Below, in pieces: positions 18,430 through 28,293 of a stretch of 64,000 bases of DNA. The stretch is from Steroidobacteraceae bacterium (GTDB taxonomy: Bacteria > Pseudomonadota > Gammaproteobacteria > Steroidobacterales > Steroidobacteraceae). The notes below the pieces were generated by a model. That model saw only the letters and a program-made list of their open reading frames with translations, was not told the origin of the DNA and ran no database searches. Where the stretch lies: NCBI GenBank assembly GCA_019634895.1, contig JAHCAM010000001.1, positions 62,001 to 126,000 of the forward strand. Direction: 5' to 3'. The position numbers and the translations under genes are program-made. Position 1 is the first letter of the stretch. Every line of letters starts with the position of its first letter.

Positions 18430-19287
18430 TCACTCCGTCGCGGCGAGCCGGCTGCCCGCCGCCGCCGCCATCTGTTGCTCGAGCCAGGCCCGGAACTCGG
18501 CCGGCGGCTTCGCATCCACCACGATCGGCATGAAGCCGTGGTCGGCGCCGCACAGCTCGGCGCACTGGCCGCGATAGGTGCCCGGCTTGTCCTCGTCCAC
18601 CGAGATCCACATCTCGTTGATGAAGCCCGGGATCGCGTCGCGCTTCATGCCGAAGTCCGGCACCCACCAGGCGTGGATGACGTCATTGGCCGTCAGCAGC
18701 ATGCGGATCTTGGTGCCGGTCGGCACGACCAGCGGCTTGTCGACGTTCAGCAGGTAATGCTCCACCGACCTCGGGTCGATGCCGGAACGCTTCTGGCGCG
18801 CCGCGTCGCTGTCGCGCGCCAGCCGGCTGAAGAAGGACACGCCCGTGCCCAGGTACTCGTAATGCCACTGCCACTGGTAGCCGGTGACCTTGATCGTGAG
18901 CTCGGAGCCCGAGGTGTCCTCGATCTTGATCAGCTTCTCGACCGAGGGGATCGCCATGCCGATCAGGATCAGCACCGGCACGATGGTCCAGGCGGCCTCG
19001 AGCCGGGCGTTGTGCAGCATTTTTCCGTCCGCGACCGCGCCCTTCGACTTCCGGAAGCGCACCATCGCCCAGATCATGGCGCCGAAGGTGAATACGGCGA
19101 TGACGGTGCAGATCCACAGCATGATCATGTGCATGTCGTAGATCTCGCGGGACAGCTCGCTGACGCCTTTCGGCATGTTCAGCAGGTCCCAGCCGGCGTG
19201 GGCGGGCATGGTGGCGAGGGCCGCGAGGACGCCGGCAACGGCCGACCGCATCAACATCCGCTTGGCGATGGACACCGGGGCTCCCAT
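18430..19287 (-). CDS. coxB: Cytochrome c oxidase subunit II
   Basis: A 285-residue subunit with a signal sequence (about 1-31), two membrane helices (about 53-75 and 96-113) and a periplasmic cupredoxin domain. Aromatic motif GYQWQWHYEY and the CuA site QCAELCGADHGFM are intact. There is no C-terminal cytochrome c domain, so this is an aa3-type rather than caa3-type oxidase. An insert with many charged residues (SRLARDSDAARQKRS) before VEHYLLNVDKPLVVP is common in related oxidases. It heads the operon; its promoter must lie in 19288-19402. Confidence 0.97.
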   Translation of the reverse strand: MGAPVSIAKRMLMRSAVAGVLAALATMPAHAGWDLLNMPKGVSELSREIYDMHMIMLWICTVIAVFTFGAMIWAMVRFRKSKGAVADGKMLHNARLEAAWTIVPVLILIGMAIPSVEKLIKIEDTSGSELTIKVTGYQWQWHYEYLGTGVSFFSRLARDSDAARQKRSGIDPRSVEHYLLNVDKPLVVPTGTKIRMLLTANDVIHAWWVPDFGMKRDAIPGFINEMWISVDEDKPGTYRGQCAELCGADHGFMPIVVDAKPPAEFRAWLEQQMAAAAGSRLAATE

Positions 19288-19402
19288 GGGGGTGGCCCGC
19301 GGAACGCGGGCTCACGGCCCGCGCATCGTAAGGGACGGCATGACGCGCCGCAACCCGATTTTTCCCTTTGGCGACAGCAACATGCGCCGCGAACGCGGCC
19401 GC

Positions 19403-20089
19403 TCAACGGGGACGCAGCGAAAGCGCCCCGGGAAGCGCCGCGGCCGCGCGGGCGAGGTCAGCTGCCTGCAGCCACGGCACGATCCCGAGGCAGGGCGCGG
19501 GCAGGCGCGCCTCCAGCGTGGCGACGTTGGCCTCGCGGCGCGGGAATTCCGGCGCCACGCAGTTGCCGACCCAGCCGGCGAGCACGAGGCCGCGCGCGGC
19601 GATCGCTTCCGCAGTCAGCAGCGCATGGTTCAGGCAGCCGAGGCGCAGGCCGACGACCAGGATCACGTCCATGCCGAGCCGCAACGGCAGCTCCGCACAG
19701 GAGCGCGCGTCGTCCAGCGGCACCAGGAAGCCGCCGGCGCCCTCGGCCAGCACGACATCCGCCGTGGAAGCCAGCGCGCGGAACGCCGCCTCGATGCGCT
19801 CCAGGTCGATCGCCACGCCCGACTCCGCGGCGGCGATGTGCGGCGCGATCGCCGGTTCGTACAGGCAGGGATTCACGAGCGGGTAGGGATGGCGGACGCT
19901 CGATTCCGCCTGCAGCAGCAGCGCGTCCTCGTTGGCGCGGCCCTCAGGCCCGTCCATCGCGCCGGCGGCGATCGGCTTCATGCCGGCGACCGCGACGCCC
20001 GCCTCGCGCAGGCGGCGCAGCAGCGCGGCGGTGACCAGCGTCTTGCCGACGCCGGTGTCGGTGCCGGTGACGAAGTACGCGCGCGTCAC
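19403..20089 (-). CDS. bioD: Dethiobiotin synthetase
   Basis: A 228-residue ATP-dependent carboxylase closing the ureido ring of dethiobiotin, the penultimate biotin step. P-loop GTDTGVGKT at 9-17, GMKPIAAGA (substrate Lys region), and ADVVLAEGAGGFLVPL are the family motifs. The GTG start at 20089 overlaps the stop of the upstream adaptor gene (GTGA). It is the last gene of the bioB-bioF-bioC-exporter-bioD array, separated from the other bio genes by three transporter genes. Confidence 0.95.
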   Translation of the reverse strand: MTRAYFVTGTDTGVGKTLVTAALLRRLREAGVAVAGMKPIAAGAMDGPEGRANEDALLLQAESSVRHPYPLVNPCLYEPAIAPHIAAAESGVAIDLERIEAAFRALASTADVVLAEGAGGFLVPLDDARSCAELPLRLGMDVILVVGLRLGCLNHALLTAEAIAARGLVLAGWVGNCVAPEFPRREANVATLEARLPAPCLGIVPWLQAADLARAAAALPGALSLRPR

Positions 20090-21285
20090 CGGCGGATCCG
20101 CACGCGCTGGCCGTCCGCCAGTTCGCGGTCCGGGTGCAGCACGACCCGGTCGCCCGGCGCGAGCCCGTCCTCGACCTGGACCCAGCCCTCGCCCTCGATG
20201 CCGGTCGTGACCGGCCGGATGCGCGCGCGCGAGCCCTCGATGCGGAACACGGCGGTGCCGTCGCCGTGCCGGAAGGTGGCGCTCGACGGCACCCTCAGCG
20301 CATCCGCGGCCTCGCGCAGGATGAAGCGCGCGTTCACGCGGTACGCCTCGCCGAGGCTCATCCACTCCTCGCGCGGACTGGTGATGGCGACCATCACCCA
20401 CACGCGCTGCTCCTCGACGCCGAGCGCCGAGAACTTGGTGAATCCGCCCGGCTCGACGCGGCGCACGCGGCCCTCGAGCGGCGGCGCGCCGCCCCAGCGC
20501 AGCAGTTCCACGCGCATGCCCTCGCGCAGGCGCACGGCGTCGGCGGAGAGCACGTCCACCTCGACTTCCATGCCGGCGGGATCGCCGATCTCGAGCAGCG
20601 CCTCGCCCGCCTGCACCGGTCGCGCGCTCTCGTAGTGCCGGCGCAGCACCACGCCCGCGACCGGCGCCGCGAGCTCGAGCGCCGCGTCGCCGGGACGGTC
20701 GCGGCTGCCGCGCGCGAGCACGACCTCCGCGGCGGTCACCTCGTGCCGTGCCGTGGCTTCCTGGAACCGCGCGCTCGCTGCTTCGCGTTCCGCGCGCAGC
20801 GCTTCCGCCATGATGCGCTCGGCAGCCTCGGCGGCCACCAGCTCGCGGGTCAGCAGCTCGCGCTGGCGCGCGGCCTCGCCCTGCAGCTGGTCGCTGACCG
20901 CCTCGGCCGCGCGCGTCTGCTCGCGCGCCGCGGCCAGCCGGGCCCGCGCCGCGGCCAGCCGCGCAACCGCCTCGGCTCGGCTGCGCGTGTCGAGCGCCGG
21001 CGTCGTGACCGGGTCGAGGATCACCAGCACCTGCCCGGCCTCGATCGGATCGCCGGGCTCGAACTGCAGCCTGCGCGCCATCGCGGCGATGGGCGCGGCG
21101 ATGACGTAGCGGTCGCGCAGCCGCGTGCGTCCCTCGGCCTCGACGGTCTCGCGGACCGGGCCGCGCGCGGCCTCGCCGCTGTCCACGAGCCGCGCCGAAG
21201 GCCAGGCGGCAACCGCCACCAGCGCGACGATGGCGGCGCCTGCGAGCAGGTAGCGGATGCGCTTCGGATCCAGTGTCATCGTCAT
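20086..21285 (-). CDS. HlyD-type periplasmic adaptor of an ABC exporter
   Basis: A 399-residue membrane-fusion protein: one N-terminal anchor (about 11-28), first lipoyl half (RYVIAAPIAAMARRLQFEPGDPIEAGQVLV), a long coiled coil (about 105-185, rich in Ala/Glu/Arg), second lipoyl half (ELAAPVAGVVLRRHYESARPV) and a beta barrel. Paired with the permease (ATGA overlap) and the ATPase, it completes a MacAB/DevBCA-like exporter. It overlaps bioD by 4 bp, coupling transporter and biotin synthesis. Confidence 0.9.
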   Translation of the reverse strand: MTMTLDPKRIRYLLAGAAIVALVAVAAWPSARLVDSGEAARGPVRETVEAEGRTRLRDRYVIAAPIAAMARRLQFEPGDPIEAGQVLVILDPVTTPALDTRSRAEAVARLAAARARLAAAREQTRAAEAVSDQLQGEAARQRELLTRELVAAEAAERIMAEALRAEREAASARFQEATARHEVTAAEVVLARGSRDRPGDAALELAAPVAGVVLRRHYESARPVQAGEALLEIGDPAGMEVEVDVLSADAVRLREGMRVELLRWGGAPPLEGRVRRVEPGGFTKFSALGVEEQRVWVMVAITSPREEWMSLGEAYRVNARFILREAADALRVPSSATFRHGDGTAVFRIEGSRARIRPVTTGIEGEGWVQVEDGLAPGDRVVLHPDRELADGQRVRIRR

Positions 21286-23639
21286 TCCTTCAGCTTCAGC
21301 ACGGCCACGAGGTCGAGCGCGTCGAGGCGGCGCCGCACCAGGGCGCCGGACAGCGCGGTGGCGGCCAGCACGACGAGGCCGGCGATCGCGAATCCCGACG
21401 GCTCGACCGCGAGCGGGATGCGATACAGGTCGGAGGCGAAACCCTCGATCAGCAGGTACACCATCCCGACGCCGAGCAGGAAGCCGGGCACCAGCGCCAG
21501 GAAGGCGAGCGTGAACAGCTCCCCGACCAGCAATGCGCGCACCTCGCCGCGCGTGTAGCCGAGCACCCGCAGGCTCGCGAGCTCGCGGCCGCGCTCCGCC
21601 AGCGTGATCCGTGAGTCATTGTAGACGACGCCCACCGCGATGCTCGCCGCCATCAGCGTCGCGATCAGCGTGAAGGTCAGGATGCTCTCGGCCATGGTGT
21701 CGCGGAAGCTCTGCACGGTTGCGGCGCGGTCGGTGACCGCCGCGACGCGCGGCCGCGCCCGCAGCTCCCGGATCACGCCCGCGCGGGCCCCGCCCTCGAG
21801 CGCGAGCCAGGCGCCGGACAGCGCGGCCCCTTCGCCGAGCAGGCGGTTGACGACCTCGCGCCGGGCGTAGGCGCCGACGCCGAGGTACTCGTGCACGGTG
21901 CCCGCGACCGGCACCGAAAGCGTGCGGCGGTGGCCCTCGAGGAACTCGACGTCGATCCGGTCCCCCGGGCGCACCCGGAGCATGTCCGCGAGGTAGTCGG
22001 TCAGCAGCAGCCCGTCCTCCGGCAGCGGCGCCGGCCGCAGCTCGGCGTCCAGCACGCGCTTGAGGTCGGCGTCGTCCGGCAGTCCCTGCAGCGCAGTCCG
22101 ATACTCGCGGTGCCCGTGCCGCAGCCGCACGGCGGCGCTGCGGAACGGCTCGACCGCGCGCACGCCCGGCAGCGCGGCGAGCTCCTGCGCGGCGCGGGCC
22201 GACGCCGGCTCGGTGAAGGTGACCGCGAAGTCGTCGCGCTGCGCGAAGCCGAACTGCACGTCCACCATCTGCTCGATGGCGCCGCCCTGGAACCGCGACA
22301 GCACGAGGATGCCGGTGCCGAGCCCGATGCCGAGCACCGACATCAGCGTGCGCAGCGGCCGCCGCCCGAGGTTGCGCAGGATCATGCGCGCGGCCGGGTC
22401 GAGCAGGGCGGCGAGGCCGGCGCGCTCGGCGAGCGAGCGCCGGTACACGGGCGGCGCCTCCGGCCGCATCGCCTCCGCCGGCGGCAGGCGGAACACGCGC
22501 GCGAGCCCGCCCGCGGTGCCGATCGCCGCCGCCGCGAGCGCGAAGGCGAAGGCGAGCGCGACCACGAACGGCTCGACGGACCAGGCGAGGTACGGGAAGC
22601 GGTAGAAGTCCATGTAGATGTCGGCCATGCCGCGGCCGAGCCAGGCGCCGAGCGCGAGCCCTGCCGGCACGCCGACCAGCACCATCAGCAGCGCGAGCTG
22701 GGCATAGTGCAGGCTGACCTCGAACCGGCTGTAGCCGTAGGCCTTCAGCACCGCGATCTGCTCGCGCTGGGTGCTGATGAGGCGGCCGATGACCACGTTC
22801 AGCAGGAACGCCGTGACGCCCAGGAAGATCGCGCTGAACAGCCGCGTCATGATCTGCAGCTGGCCGAGCTCCTCGTCGAGGAAGCGGTGCGAGAGCTGCA
22901 GGTCGCGGCCGTGCGCGCCGGCGCCGCCGTAAGGGCGCAGCAGCAGGTCGAGCGCGTCCACCACGTCCTGCTCGCGTGCCTCGCGCGTGAGCGTCAGCGA
23001 CAGGTCGTTGAAGGCGCCGTCCATGTCGAAGGCCATGGCGAGCGGCTCGTACGGCATCCACAGCACGCCGAAACGCTCGAAGTCCGGGAACACGTCGCCG
23101 GGCCGGATCTGGTAGATGAACTCCGGCGACAGCCCGATGCCGCTGACCGTGAGCCGCTGCCGCCGGCCGTTCATGATCGCGGTGACCGGGTCGCCGGGAC
23201 GCAGGCCGTGCGCCTCGGCGAACAGCTCGCCGAGGACGGCCTCGTCGTCGGCCGCCGGCAGCCGGCCCGCGCGCAGGAACACCCGGTTCAGCCCGGGGTC
23301 GCCGGGCCGCGGCAGCGACACCATCTGGCCGGTGACGGGCTCCTCGTAGCCGGCGATCTCGAGCGTCACGAATCCCATGACGCGCGGCTCGGCCTCGCGC
23401 ACGCCGGGAATGGTCCGCACCGACTCGACGAGCGGCAGCGGCGCGCGCTTCACCCGCGCAAACACCTCGGCGAAGCGGTGCTCGGCGTAGTACAGCGCGC
23501 GCGTGCCGGCGAGCGCGGCGTAGTTGGTCTGCGCCATCACCATCGTGCCGATGCCGCCGACCATCACCAGCGAAATCGCGATCACCTGGCCGCGCAGCTG
23601 TTTCAGGTCGCGCCACAGCTTGCGGTGCAGGGCCGTCAC
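21282..23639 (-). CDS. ABC transporter permease with two FtsX domains
   Basis: A 785-residue permease: a first MacB-type periplasmic region (about 38-255), an FtsX core with three helices (about 275-395, including [22 protein letters not shown]), a second periplasmic region, and a second FtsX core at the C-terminus ([20 protein letters not shown]). Such duplicated FtsX permeases occur in lipid/lipoprotein or peptide export. The GTG start (23639) overlaps the ATPase stop in GTGA. A longer reading through the ATPase region would be out of phase with that gene and is not supported. Confidence 0.9.
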   Translation of the reverse strand: MTALHRKLWRDLKQLRGQVIAISLVMVGGIGTMVMAQTNYAALAGTRALYYAEHRFAEVFARVKRAPLPLVESVRTIPGVREAEPRVMGFVTLEIAGYEEPVTGQMVSLPRPGDPGLNRVFLRAGRLPAADDEAVLGELFAEAHGLRPGDPVTAIMNGRRQRLTVSGIGLSPEFIYQIRPGDVFPDFERFGVLWMPYEPLAMAFDMDGAFNDLSLTLTREAREQDVVDALDLLLRPYGGAGAHGRDLQLSHRFLDEELGQLQIMTRLFSAIFLGVTAFLLNVVIGRLISTQREQIAVLKAYGYSRFEVSLHYAQLALLMVLVGVPAGLALGAWLGRGMADIYMDFYRFPYLAWSVEPFVVALAFAFALAAAAIGTAGGLARVFRLPPAEAMRPEAPPVYRRSLAERAGLAALLDPAARMILRNLGRRPLRTLMSVLGIGLGTGILVLSRFQGGAIEQMVDVQFGFAQRDDFAVTFTEPASARAAQELAALPGVRAVEPFRSAAVRLRHGHREYRTALQGLPDDADLKRVLDAELRPAPLPEDGLLLTDYLADMLRVRPGDRIDVEFLEGHRRTLSVPVAGTVHEYLGVGAYARREVVNRLLGEGAALSGAWLALEGGARAGVIRELRARPRVAAVTDRAATVQSFRDTMAESILTFTLIATLMAASIAVGVVYNDSRITLAERGRELASLRVLGYTRGEVRALLVGELFTLAFLALVPGFLLGVGMVYLLIEGFASDLYRIPLAVEPSGFAIAGLVVLAATALSGALVRRRLDALDLVAVLKLKE

Positions 23640-24367
23640 CAGCGCAGCTCCCGCGGATCCACGCGCGCGGCATTGCGCTCCACGCCGGCGATCCGCCCGT
23701 CCTTGAGGCGGATCACGCGGTCCGCCATCCGCGCGATCACCTCGTTGTGGGTGATGACGACGGTGAGCGCGCCGGTCTCGCGGTTGATGCGCTCCAGCGC
23801 CTGCAGCACCAGGATGCCGGTCGGGGAGTCGAGGGCGCCGGTCGGCTCGTCGCACAGCAGCACGTCCGGGCGCTTGGCGATGGCGCGCGCGATCGCGACG
23901 CGCTGCTGCTCGCCGCCCGAGAGCTGCGCGGGGAAATGGTCCATGCGCTCGCGCAGGCCGACCAGCCCGAGCGCATCGGCGGGATCCATCGGCTGCTGCG
24001 CGATCTCGGTGACCAGCGCCACGTTCTCGCGCGCCGTCAGGCTCGGGATCAGGTTGTAGAACTGGAAGACGAAGCCGACGTGCTCGCGCCGGAACTGCGT
24101 CAGCGCCTCGTCGCCGGCGCCGGTCAGCGGATGGCCGCGGCATTCGACGACGCCCGCGGTCGGCGCGTCGAGGCCGCCGAGGATGTTGAGCAGCGTCGAC
24201 TTGCCGCTGCCGGACGGGCCGAGCAGCACCACGAATTCGCCCGCGTACAGCTCGAGGTCCACGCCGCGCAGCGCATGCACCTCGACCTCGCCCATGCGAT
24301 AGACCTTGGTGAGGCCGGCGGCGCGGAACACCGGCGCTGGAGTGGCGAGCCCGGGAGCGGCGGACAT
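23636..24367 (-). CDS. ABC transporter ATPase, LolD/MacB family
   Basis: A 243-residue nucleotide-binding subunit. Walker [10 protein letters not shown] (50-58), Q-loop FQFYNLIP, signature LSGGEQQR (149-156), Walker B with DEPTGALD (173-180) and switch His (VVITHNE). The EPTGALD and signature spelling place it in the LolD/MacB/FtsE group that powers FtsX-type permeases. It starts 62 bp after bioC and is followed by its permease and adaptor. The cargo cannot be inferred from sequence. Confidence 0.94.
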   Translation of the reverse strand: MSAAPGLATPAPVFRAAGLTKVYRMGEVEVHALRGVDLELYAGEFVVLLGPSGSGKSTLLNILGGLDAPTAGVVECRGHPLTGAGDEALTQFRREHVGFVFQFYNLIPSLTARENVALVTEIAQQPMDPADALGLVGLRERMDHFPAQLSGGEQQRVAIARAIAKRPDVLLCDEPTGALDSPTGILVLQALERINRETGALTVVITHNEVIARMADRVIRLKDGRIAGVERNAARVDPRELRW

Positions 24368-24429
24368 CGGGGCAGTCTAGCGCGGCGGTCCCGTCCGGGC
24401 GCCTGCGGAAAGTACCGGTGCGCGAGGGT

Positions 24430-25287
24430 TCAGCGGCGGCGGATCCGGGCCAGCGGAACCGACACCTCGCCGCCGGCGCGCGGACGGCCGTCGGCGACCG
24501 CGCCCCAGGCCTGGCCGAACACCACCTCGCAACTCGCGGGCAGCACGCCGTCGCGGCGGAACTGCTCATAGGCCGCCTCGACGGCGCGCAGGCGTCCGCG
24601 GCCGGTCAGTCCGCGCGCGCGGTCCGCGATCGCGTTCTGCGCGCCGGTTGCCCTGAGATCGCCCATCAATGCGCGCAGGTCCGGGTAGGTCAGCGTGTAG
24701 CGCAGCACGTCGAGCACCGGCTCGACGAGCCCGGCGCGCACCAGGCCGTCGCCGATGTCGTGCATGTCGGTGAACGGGATCACGTGATCCTGCCCGTCGG
24801 CGGCGCGCCAGGCCTCGCGCAGTTCGACGAGCGTATCCGGCCCGAGCGTGGTGAAGGTGAACAGGCCGCGCGGGCGAAGGATGCGGGCCACCTCCGCGAA
24901 CACCGCGTCGAGGTCGTCGCACCACTGCAGCATCAGGTTGCTGAACACGAGGTCCACGCCGGCATCCGGCAGCGGCAATGCGCGGGCGTCGGCGCACAGG
25001 CGTTCGCAGCCCCCGGCAGCGTCGTGGCGCGCCGCCTGCTGCAGCATGCCGGGAGCGGCGTCCACGGCGATGACGCGCGCTTCCGGCCAGCGCGCGGCCA
25101 GCGCGAGCGCGCCGTGGCCGGTGCCGCAGCCCAGGTCCAGCACCACCGCCGGGGTGAATGCGACCCAGTCGAGGCGCGCGATCAGCTGCTCCCGCACCCG
25201 CGCCTGCAGCACCGCGAAATCGTCGTAGCTCGCGCTGGCGCGGCTTGCATTGCGCCGGGCCGCGGCGGAATCCAGCCAGCCGTTCAT
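24430..25287 (-). CDS. bioC: Malonyl-ACP O-methyltransferase
   Basis: A 285-residue SAM-dependent methyltransferase masking malonyl-ACP as its methyl ester to start pimelate assembly on the fatty-acid pathway. SAM motif I is VLDLGCGTGHGAL (about 50-62), motif II includes RVIAVDAAPGML, and FSNLMLQWCDDL is the BioC-typical stretch after motif III. Start ATG overlaps the bioF stop (ATGA). The methyl ester must later be cut by BioH or an equivalent, absent from this window. Confidence 0.93.
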   Translation of the reverse strand: MNGWLDSAAARRNASRASASYDDFAVLQARVREQLIARLDWVAFTPAVVLDLGCGTGHGALALAARWPEARVIAVDAAPGMLQQAARHDAAGGCERLCADARALPLPDAGVDLVFSNLMLQWCDDLDAVFAEVARILRPRGLFTFTTLGPDTLVELREAWRAADGQDHVIPFTDMHDIGDGLVRAGLVEPVLDVLRYTLTYPDLRALMGDLRATGAQNAIADRARGLTGRGRLRAVEAAYEQFRRDGVLPASCEVVFGQAWGAVADGRPRAGGEVSVPLARIRRR

Positions 25288-26456
25288 GGCCGGATGACGT
25301 CGGCGAGCGCCGCGACCAGCGCGTCCACGTCACCGTCGCGGTGCGCCGCGGAAAGCGTCACGCGCAGCCGCGAGGTGTCGGCCGGCACGGTCGGCGGGCG
25401 GATCGCGGCGACGAAGAAGCCGCGCTCGAGCAGCGCCCGGCTCGCGCCGACGGCCGCATCCGCGCCGCCCAGCAGCACCGGCTGGATCGGGGTTCCCGAT
25501 TCCGCGAGCGGCAGGCCCGCGGCGAGGGCCCGTTCGCGGAAACGGCGGGTCAGCGCCAGCACCCGTTGCCGTCGCCACGGTTCCGCGATGGACGCGGCCA
25601 GCGCCGCGCGCGTCGCCTCGGCGGCGGCCGGCGGCAGCGCCGTCGTATAAATGTAGGTGCGGGCGCGCTGCACCAGCGTCTCGACCAGTTCCTCGCTGCC
25701 GGCAACGAAGGCGCCGAAGGTGCCGAAGGCCTTGCCGAAGGTGCCGACCAGGGCCGGGACCTGTTGCGCCGTCAGGCCGAAATGCTCGAGCGAGCCGCGC
25801 CCGGTCGCGCCGACGACGCCCAGCCCGTGCGCATCGTCCACGGCCAGGAAGGCGCCGTGGCGCGCGCAGGCGCCCGCAAGATCCGGCAGCGGCGCGAGGT
25901 CGCCGTCCATGCTGAACACGCCGTCGGTCAGCACCAGTGCGCGGCCGGATTCCTGGGCCGCCAGCATGCGCTCGAGCGCGGCGACGTCGCCGTGCGGGTA
26001 ATGGTGCAGGGCCGCGCGCGAGAGCCGGCCGCCGTCGATCAGCGAGGCGTGGTTCAGGCGGTCGCCGTAGACGGACGCCTCGCGCCCGGCGAGCGCGGAC
26101 GCCAGCCCGGTGTTGGCCATGTAGCCGGTCGAGAACACCAGCGCCCGCTCGCGGCCGGTCCAGGCCGCGATCTCCTGTTCGAGCGCCTCGTGCGGCGGCT
26201 CGTGGCCCGTGATCAGGTGCGAGGCGCGCGCGCCGACGCCGTGCTCGCGTGCGGCGCCGACGAAGGCCTCGACCACACGAGGATGCGCGGCCAGGCCGAG
26301 GTAATCGTTGCTGCAGAAGTCCACGCAGGGACGGCCGTCGAGCAGGATGTCCGCCGTATCGTGCGCGCCGCGGCGCGCGATGCGCCGCCGCCTGCGCAGC
26401 CCGCGCGCAGCAAGGTCCGCGAGCGCGGGCGCGAACGTGACCGGCGCGATCGGCAT
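25284..26456 (-). CDS. bioF: 8-amino-7-oxononanoate synthase
   Basis: A 390-residue PLP enzyme condensing pimeloyl-ACP with L-alanine. Markers: FCSNDYLGLAAHP (47-59), HASLIDGGRLS, DDAHGLGVVG (PLP Asp and His) and the Schiff-base Lys242 in GTFGKAFGTFG. Close to family length (about 385). The first in-frame ATG after bioB that matches homologues is 26456, 5 bp beyond the bioB stop. Cotranscribed with bioB and bioC. Confidence 0.96.
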   Translation of the reverse strand: MPIAPVTFAPALADLAARGLRRRRRIARRGAHDTADILLDGRPCVDFCSNDYLGLAAHPRVVEAFVGAAREHGVGARASHLITGHEPPHEALEQEIAAWTGRERALVFSTGYMANTGLASALAGREASVYGDRLNHASLIDGGRLSRAALHHYPHGDVAALERMLAAQESGRALVLTDGVFSMDGDLAPLPDLAGACARHGAFLAVDDAHGLGVVGATGRGSLEHFGLTAQQVPALVGTFGKAFGTFGAFVAGSEELVETLVQRARTYIYTTALPPAAAEATRAALAASIAEPWRRQRVLALTRRFRERALAAGLPLAESGTPIQPVLLGGADAAVGASRALLERGFFVAAIRPPTVPADTSRLRVTLSAAHRDGDVDALVAALADVIRP

Positions 26457-26461
26457 CGCGC

Positions 26462-27442
26462 TCAGCCGGCGGCAGCCGGCTCCGGCCGGATGCCGAGACG
26501 CCGGAACAGCGCGTGGTCGCTGGCCGTGTCCGGGTTGCCGGTGGTCAGCAGCTTCTCGCCGTAGAAAATGGAGTTGGCGCCGGCGAGGAAGCACAGCGCC
26601 TGCATCTCGTCGCTCATCTGCGCGCGGCCCGCGGACAGGCGCACGTGCGAGCGCGGCATCAGGATGCGCGCGAGCGCGACGATGCGCACGAACTCGAGCG
26701 GATCCAGGGCCGCGGTGCCCGCCAGCGGCGTGCCCGGCACCTGCACCAGGTTGTTGATCGGCACGCTCTCGGGATGCGGATCGAGCGTCGCCAGCGCGTG
26801 CAGGAAGGACGCGCGGTCGGATGCCGTCTCGCCCATGCCGAGGATGCCGCCGCAGCAGACGCGGATGCCGGCGTCGCGCACGGCGGCGAGCGTGTCGAGG
26901 CGGTCCTGGTAGGTGCGCGTGGTGATGACCTCGCCGTAGAACTCCGGCGAGGTGTCGAGGTTGTGGTTGTAGTAGTCGAGCCCGGCGCCGCGCAGCCGCC
27001 GCGCCTGCGGCGGCGTCAGCATGCCGAGCGTCGCGCAGGTCTCGAGCCCGAGTTCGCGCACGCCGCGAACCATCCGCTCCACCTTGTCGAGGTCGCGGTC
27101 CTTGGGGCTCCTCCAGGCCGCACCCATGCAGAAGCGCGTCGCGCCGGCGTCGCGGGCGGCGCGCGCGCGCGCGATCACCGCCTCCGGTTCCATCAGCGCC
27201 TCGCGCTCGAGGCCGGTGTCGTAGCGGATGCTCTGCGGGCAATAGGCGCAGTCCTCGGGGCAGGCGCCGGTCTTGATCGACAGCAGCGTCGAGACCTGCA
27301 CCGCGTTGGGGTCGAAGTGCCGGCGGTGCGCCGACTGCGCCCGGAACAGCAGGTCGGCGAACGGCAGGGCGTGCAGCGCCTGCACCTCGGCGAGCGTCCA
27401 GTCGCTGCGGATGTCGCCGTTCACGGCTGCTTCCTGGCCCAT
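26462..27442 (-). CDS. bioB: Biotin synthase
   Basis: A 326-residue radical-SAM enzyme inserting sulfur into dethiobiotin. The [4Fe-4S] motif CPEDCAYC gives Cys61, Cys65 and Cys68; [13 protein letters not shown] and [11 protein letters not shown] are BioB-specific, and the auxiliary [2Fe-2S] ligands (FCMGAAW, CATLGM and R in VRLSAGR) are present. ATG 27442 has GGGGAG about 9 bp upstream; upstream in-frame ATGs would read into the promoter and are rejected. First gene of the bio operon. Confidence 0.97.
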   Translation of the reverse strand: MGQEAAVNGDIRSDWTLAEVQALHALPFADLLFRAQSAHRRHFDPNAVQVSTLLSIKTGACPEDCAYCPQSIRYDTGLEREALMEPEAVIARARAARDAGATRFCMGAAWRSPKDRDLDKVERMVRGVRELGLETCATLGMLTPPQARRLRGAGLDYYNHNLDTSPEFYGEVITTRTYQDRLDTLAAVRDAGIRVCCGGILGMGETASDRASFLHALATLDPHPESVPINNLVQVPGTPLAGTAALDPLEFVRIVALARILMPRSHVRLSAGRAQMSDEMQALCFLAGANSIFYGEKLLTTGNPDTASDHALFRRLGIRPEPAAAG

Positions 27443-27483
27443 TGCATTGCTCCCCGAACCGGGCGGATTACGCGCGAGCCGGC

Positions 27484-28293
27484 ATGGCATCGCCAACCCA
27501 GAATGGCGCGGTGACGCAGTATTCGAAGGCCCTTGCAGCCTGTCAACCGGGCATCGCGCGCCGGGTTTACGACGCATCCAGGTCCTTGTTGCACGGGCTT
27601 TTTCCGCCCAGCTGCTACCTCTGCCTGGATCCCGGCCAGCCGCCCGCCTTCGAGCTGTGCCCGGGATGCGAAGGCGACCTGCCCCGCAACCATCCGGCCT
27701 GTCCCGGCTGTGCCGCCCCGGTCCCGGAGTGCGGTGCCTGGTGCGCGGCATGCCGCCAGCGCCCGCGTGCGTTCGATGCGGCGTTCGTCCCGTACCGCTA
27801 CGAGTTTCCGATGGCCGAGCTGATCCACCGCTTCAAGTACCGCGGCCAGGTCGCGCTCGGCCGCATCCTCGGCACGCTGCTCGCGCGCCGCCTCGCCGAG
27901 CGCGGCCCGCCGCGCGTGGACGCGGTCCTGCCGGTGCCGCTGCATCCCGCGCGCGAGGCGCGCCGCGGCTACAACCAGGCGCGCGAGATCGCCGGTTTCG
28001 TCGCCGATGCGCTCGGCCTGCCGCTGCAGGCCGCGCTGGCGCGGCGCATCCGCCACACCGAGGAACAGGCGGCGCTGCCCGCGATCGTGCGCGCATCGAA
28101 CGTCCGCGGCGCCTTCGAGGTGCGCGGGGCAGTGCCACCGCTGCGCGTCGCGATCGTGGACGACGTGCTGACGACCGGCGCCACGGTCGAGGAGCTCGCG
28201 CGCGGCCTGCGCGCTGCCGGCTGCCGCCATATAGAAGTGTGGGCCGCGGCGCGGGCCGCGGGGCATGGCGACGGCGCTCAGGCGCCGCGATAG
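27484..28293 (+). CDS. comF: ComF-family phosphoribosyltransferase-like protein
   Basis: A 269-residue (from ATG 27484) double-zinc-ribbon and phosphoribosyltransferase-fold protein related to ComFC/GntX, linked to DNA uptake or recombination. An N-terminal Cys cluster (CYLC..CPGC...[12 protein letters not shown]) is followed by [25 protein letters not shown] and the PRPP-type loop [14 protein letters not shown]. The start is uncertain: 27484 would place the bio promoter and operator inside the gene. GTG 27511 or TTG 27586 are possible later starts. Divergent from bioB; ends overlapping ubiA by 16 bp (convergent). Confidence 0.85.
   Translation: MASPTQNGAVTQYSKALAACQPGIARRVYDASRSLLHGLFPPSCYLCLDPGQPPAFELCPGCEGDLPRNHPACPGCAAPVPECGAWCAACRQRPRAFDAAFVPYRYEFPMAELIHRFKYRGQVALGRILGTLLARRLAERGPPRVDAVLPVPLHPAREARRGYNQAREIAGFVADALGLPLQAALARRIRHTEEQAALPAIVRASNVRGAFEVRGAVPPLRVAIVDDVLTTGATVEELARGLRAAGCRHIEVWAAARAAGHGDGAQAPR
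27518..27546 (-). promoter_or_regulatory. Sigma70 promoter of the bio operon
   Basis: Reading the minus strand: TTGACA (27546-27541, perfect -35), a 17-bp spacer, and AATACT (27523-27518, four of six to the -10 consensus). Predicted start near 27511 gives a leader of about 70 nt before bioB. The -35 lies inside the left half-site of the BirA-type operator, the arrangement expected for repression by biotinoyl-BirA. Confidence 0.72.
27540..27572. promoter_or_regulatory. BirA-type biotin operator
   Basis: CTGTCAACC-N15-GGTTTACGA. Compared with the enterobacterial bio operator TTGTAAACC-N15-GGTTTACAA, 7 of 9 and 8 of 9 half-site bases agree and the 15-bp spacer is exact. It overlaps the bioB -35 box. 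By analogy, BirA holding biotinoyl-AMP would bind here and shut off bioB-F-C, the exporter and bioD. birA is not in this window. Confidence 0.72.

Noticed and set aside
27442..27484. bioB beginning at an upstream ATG to give a 429-residue protein
   Set aside because: That reading crosses the promoter and operator and adds a segment absent from biotin synthases; ATG 27442 with GGGGAG upstream gives the family length.
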